Source: an uncultured Lachnospiraceae bacterium (GTDB taxonomy: Bacteria; Bacillota; Clostridia; Lachnospirales; Lachnospiraceae). From it: a stretch of 5,740 nt of DNA. A program made the translations under genes and the position numbers. Shown here in pieces: positions 5,640 through 5,740 of this stretch. The stretch is from positions 1-5,740 of the forward strand of contig CADBUD010000400.1 in assembly GCA_902797785.1 (NCBI GenBank), read 5' to 3'. The stretch's first letter is position 1. Every line of letters starts with the position of its first letter. The notes below the pieces were generated by a model. The model was not told the DNA's origin, did no database searches, and was given only the letters and a program-made list of their open reading frames with translations.

Positions 5640-5715
5640 CCTCCCGGCATTCAGATTTCCCGCTGCTTCGCAGCTCTCCCGGCGCATTCGCGCCTGAAAT
5701 CCTCATTCTGGGAGG
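5640..5715. repeat. 76-bp cloverleaf-like inverted-repeat element
   Basis: The outer arms CCTCCC (5640-5645) and GGGAGG (5710-5715) and the inner arms GATTTC (5654-5659) and GAAATC (5696-5701) enclose two small hairpins. These are GCTGC-TTC-GCAGC (5662-5674) and GGCGC-ATTC-GCGCC (5681-5694). The result is a branched fold of the kind seen in REP-type or MITE elements and in structured RNAs. It lies directly beside a CTGTGAATAGTAACA copy, so the two may belong to one larger element. No protein-coding signal is convincing here. Confidence 0.5.
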
Positions 5716-5740
5716 AGTTCTAAGCTTCACAGCAGGAAAA

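Noticed and set aside
5506..5697. Open frame of 63 codons on the plus strand upstream of the operon
   Set aside because: It runs through the direct repeats and the cloverleaf-like palindrome, and its low-complexity product matches no family I recognise. Repeat DNA is the better explanation.
5640..5715. tRNA gene, suggested by the 76-base cloverleaf-like fold
   Set aside because: The arm lengths are wrong, there is no seven-base anticodon loop, no GTTCRA T-loop and no acceptor stem of seven pairs.

Overview
The window looks like chromosomal DNA from a low-to-mid GC Gram-positive anaerobe of the class Clostridia, probably a gut Lachnospiraceae or Ruminococcaceae relative. This is inferred from three things: purine-rich ribosome binding sites, an aldo/keto reductase carrying two C-terminal iron-sulfur motifs of a type common in such anaerobes, and a compact PhoP/PhoR-like two-component system next to a PhoU-fused Na/Pi transporter. 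No rRNA, tRNA, CRISPR array or complete transposase gene was found.

Layout. Positions 1-99 are the 3' end of a gene entering from the left, a charged helical tail. Positions 100-218 hold a short leader with two copies of a GAATAGTAA(A)CA motif and a possible 20-codon leader ORF. The plus-strand aldo/keto reductase with a ferredoxin-like tail occupies 219-1364. Its stop codon touches a 129-bp element (1361-1489) with terminal inverted repeats and three hairpins, resembling a miniature inverted-repeat element. Positions 1530-5433 form one minus-strand operon, read right to left: response regulator (4762-5433), sensor histidine kinase (3315-4619) and Na/Pi cotransporter with a C-terminal PhoU-type domain (1530-3284). 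The reductase and this operon converge on the repeat element.

How the genes work together. The regulator, kinase and transporter make a self-contained circuit. The kinase would sense an envelope or phosphate signal and phosphorylate the regulator. The regulator would then act on its own promoter, where TTAACA/TTTACA hexamers at 10-11 bp steps (5473-5522) resemble Firmicutes Pho boxes. The transporter would move phosphate, and its PhoU-like tail could feed transport status back to the kinase. The phosphate assignment rests on this combination and has not been shown directly.

The most unusual features are the non-coding elements. They are the MITE-like element at the end of the reductase gene, a regulator-kinase gap packed with consecutive hairpins (4645-4780), and a tandem-repeat and cloverleaf-like region upstream of the operon (5517-5715). 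A motif related to that upstream repeat also occurs at the far left of the window.
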